Shown here: one piece after another, positions 63,938 through 64,000 of the stretch | How positions within the stretch are numbered: position 1 is the stretch's first letter | Layout of the letters: each line of letters opens with the position of its first letter | NCBI GenBank assembly: GCA_030490835.1 | Contig: CM059973.1 | Span: 86,315,141 to 86,379,140, forward strand | Source: Annona cherimola | Taxonomy: Eukaryota > Streptophyta > Magnoliopsida > Magnoliales > Annonaceae | Direction: 5' to 3' | Length of the DNA: 64,000 nt | Notes under the pieces: model-generated | Database searches by the model: none | The model's input: only the letters and a program-made list of their open reading frames with translations | Told to the model about the DNA's origin: nothing | Made by a program: the position numbers and the translations under genes

Positions 63938-64000
63938 GTTTGTTGGTTAATGCCCATATTTTCTTCTTTGTTTTGTTTTCGCTTCTCCCTATCTTTAAGC

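Overview
The window is nuclear DNA from a flowering plant. It has intron-bearing genes with GT/AG junctions, long AT-rich spacers and many small transposons. It encodes a plant RABE-type GTPase, a plant 2-oxoglutarate dehydrogenase E1, a C2H2 repressor with QALGGH fingers, and the start of a VPS4/SKD1 AAA ATPase. The zinc-finger gene and the 5' end of the dehydrogenase are GC-rich against AT-rich surroundings. That is common in monocots and some magnoliids, but I cannot name the species.

Layout. Bases 1-17.3 kb hold no gene I can support. They are AT-rich spacer with several MITE families and one tiny retroposon. Bases 17.3-18.4 kb hold an intronless ZAT11/ZAT12-like zinc-finger gene with a TATA box. 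A perfect heat-shock element lies upstream of it, and the sequence around that element is duplicated 1.5 kb further away. Bases 20.9-30.9 kb hold an eight-exon E1 gene of the mitochondrial 2-oxoglutarate dehydrogenase complex on the minus strand. I reconstructed it completely: 3096 coding bases, 1031 residues, reading frame kept at every junction. Bases 32.7-35.4 kb are a 2.6-kb hAT-type element with an exact 8-bp target duplication; it carries a spliced fragment of a host-like zinc-knuckle gene. Bases 35.9-36.6 kb hold a second hAT-like element. Bases 38.0-39.8 kb are a dead non-LTR retrotransposon, itself hit by a MITE and by a poly(A) insertion. Bases 40.5-44.3 kb hold an eight-exon RABE/Rab8-type GTPase gene on the minus strand (214 residues), with a MITE inside a TA microsatellite in one intron. 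Bases 44.3-63.4 kb are intergenic: a 1.34-kb Mutator-like element, a decayed ~175-bp tandem array, several fold-back MITEs and some GC-richer stretches I cannot assign. The window ends in the first coding exon of VPS4/SKD1 on the plus strand.

The four genes are not a functional cluster. They serve separate housekeeping or stress roles: the TCA cycle, post-Golgi vesicle traffic, ESCRT disassembly and stress-related transcriptional repression. The window's particular interest is its transposon archaeology. At least seven elements have readable target-site duplications, some are nested so insertion order can be read, and one family of fold-back MITEs shares a core but has unrelated ends.
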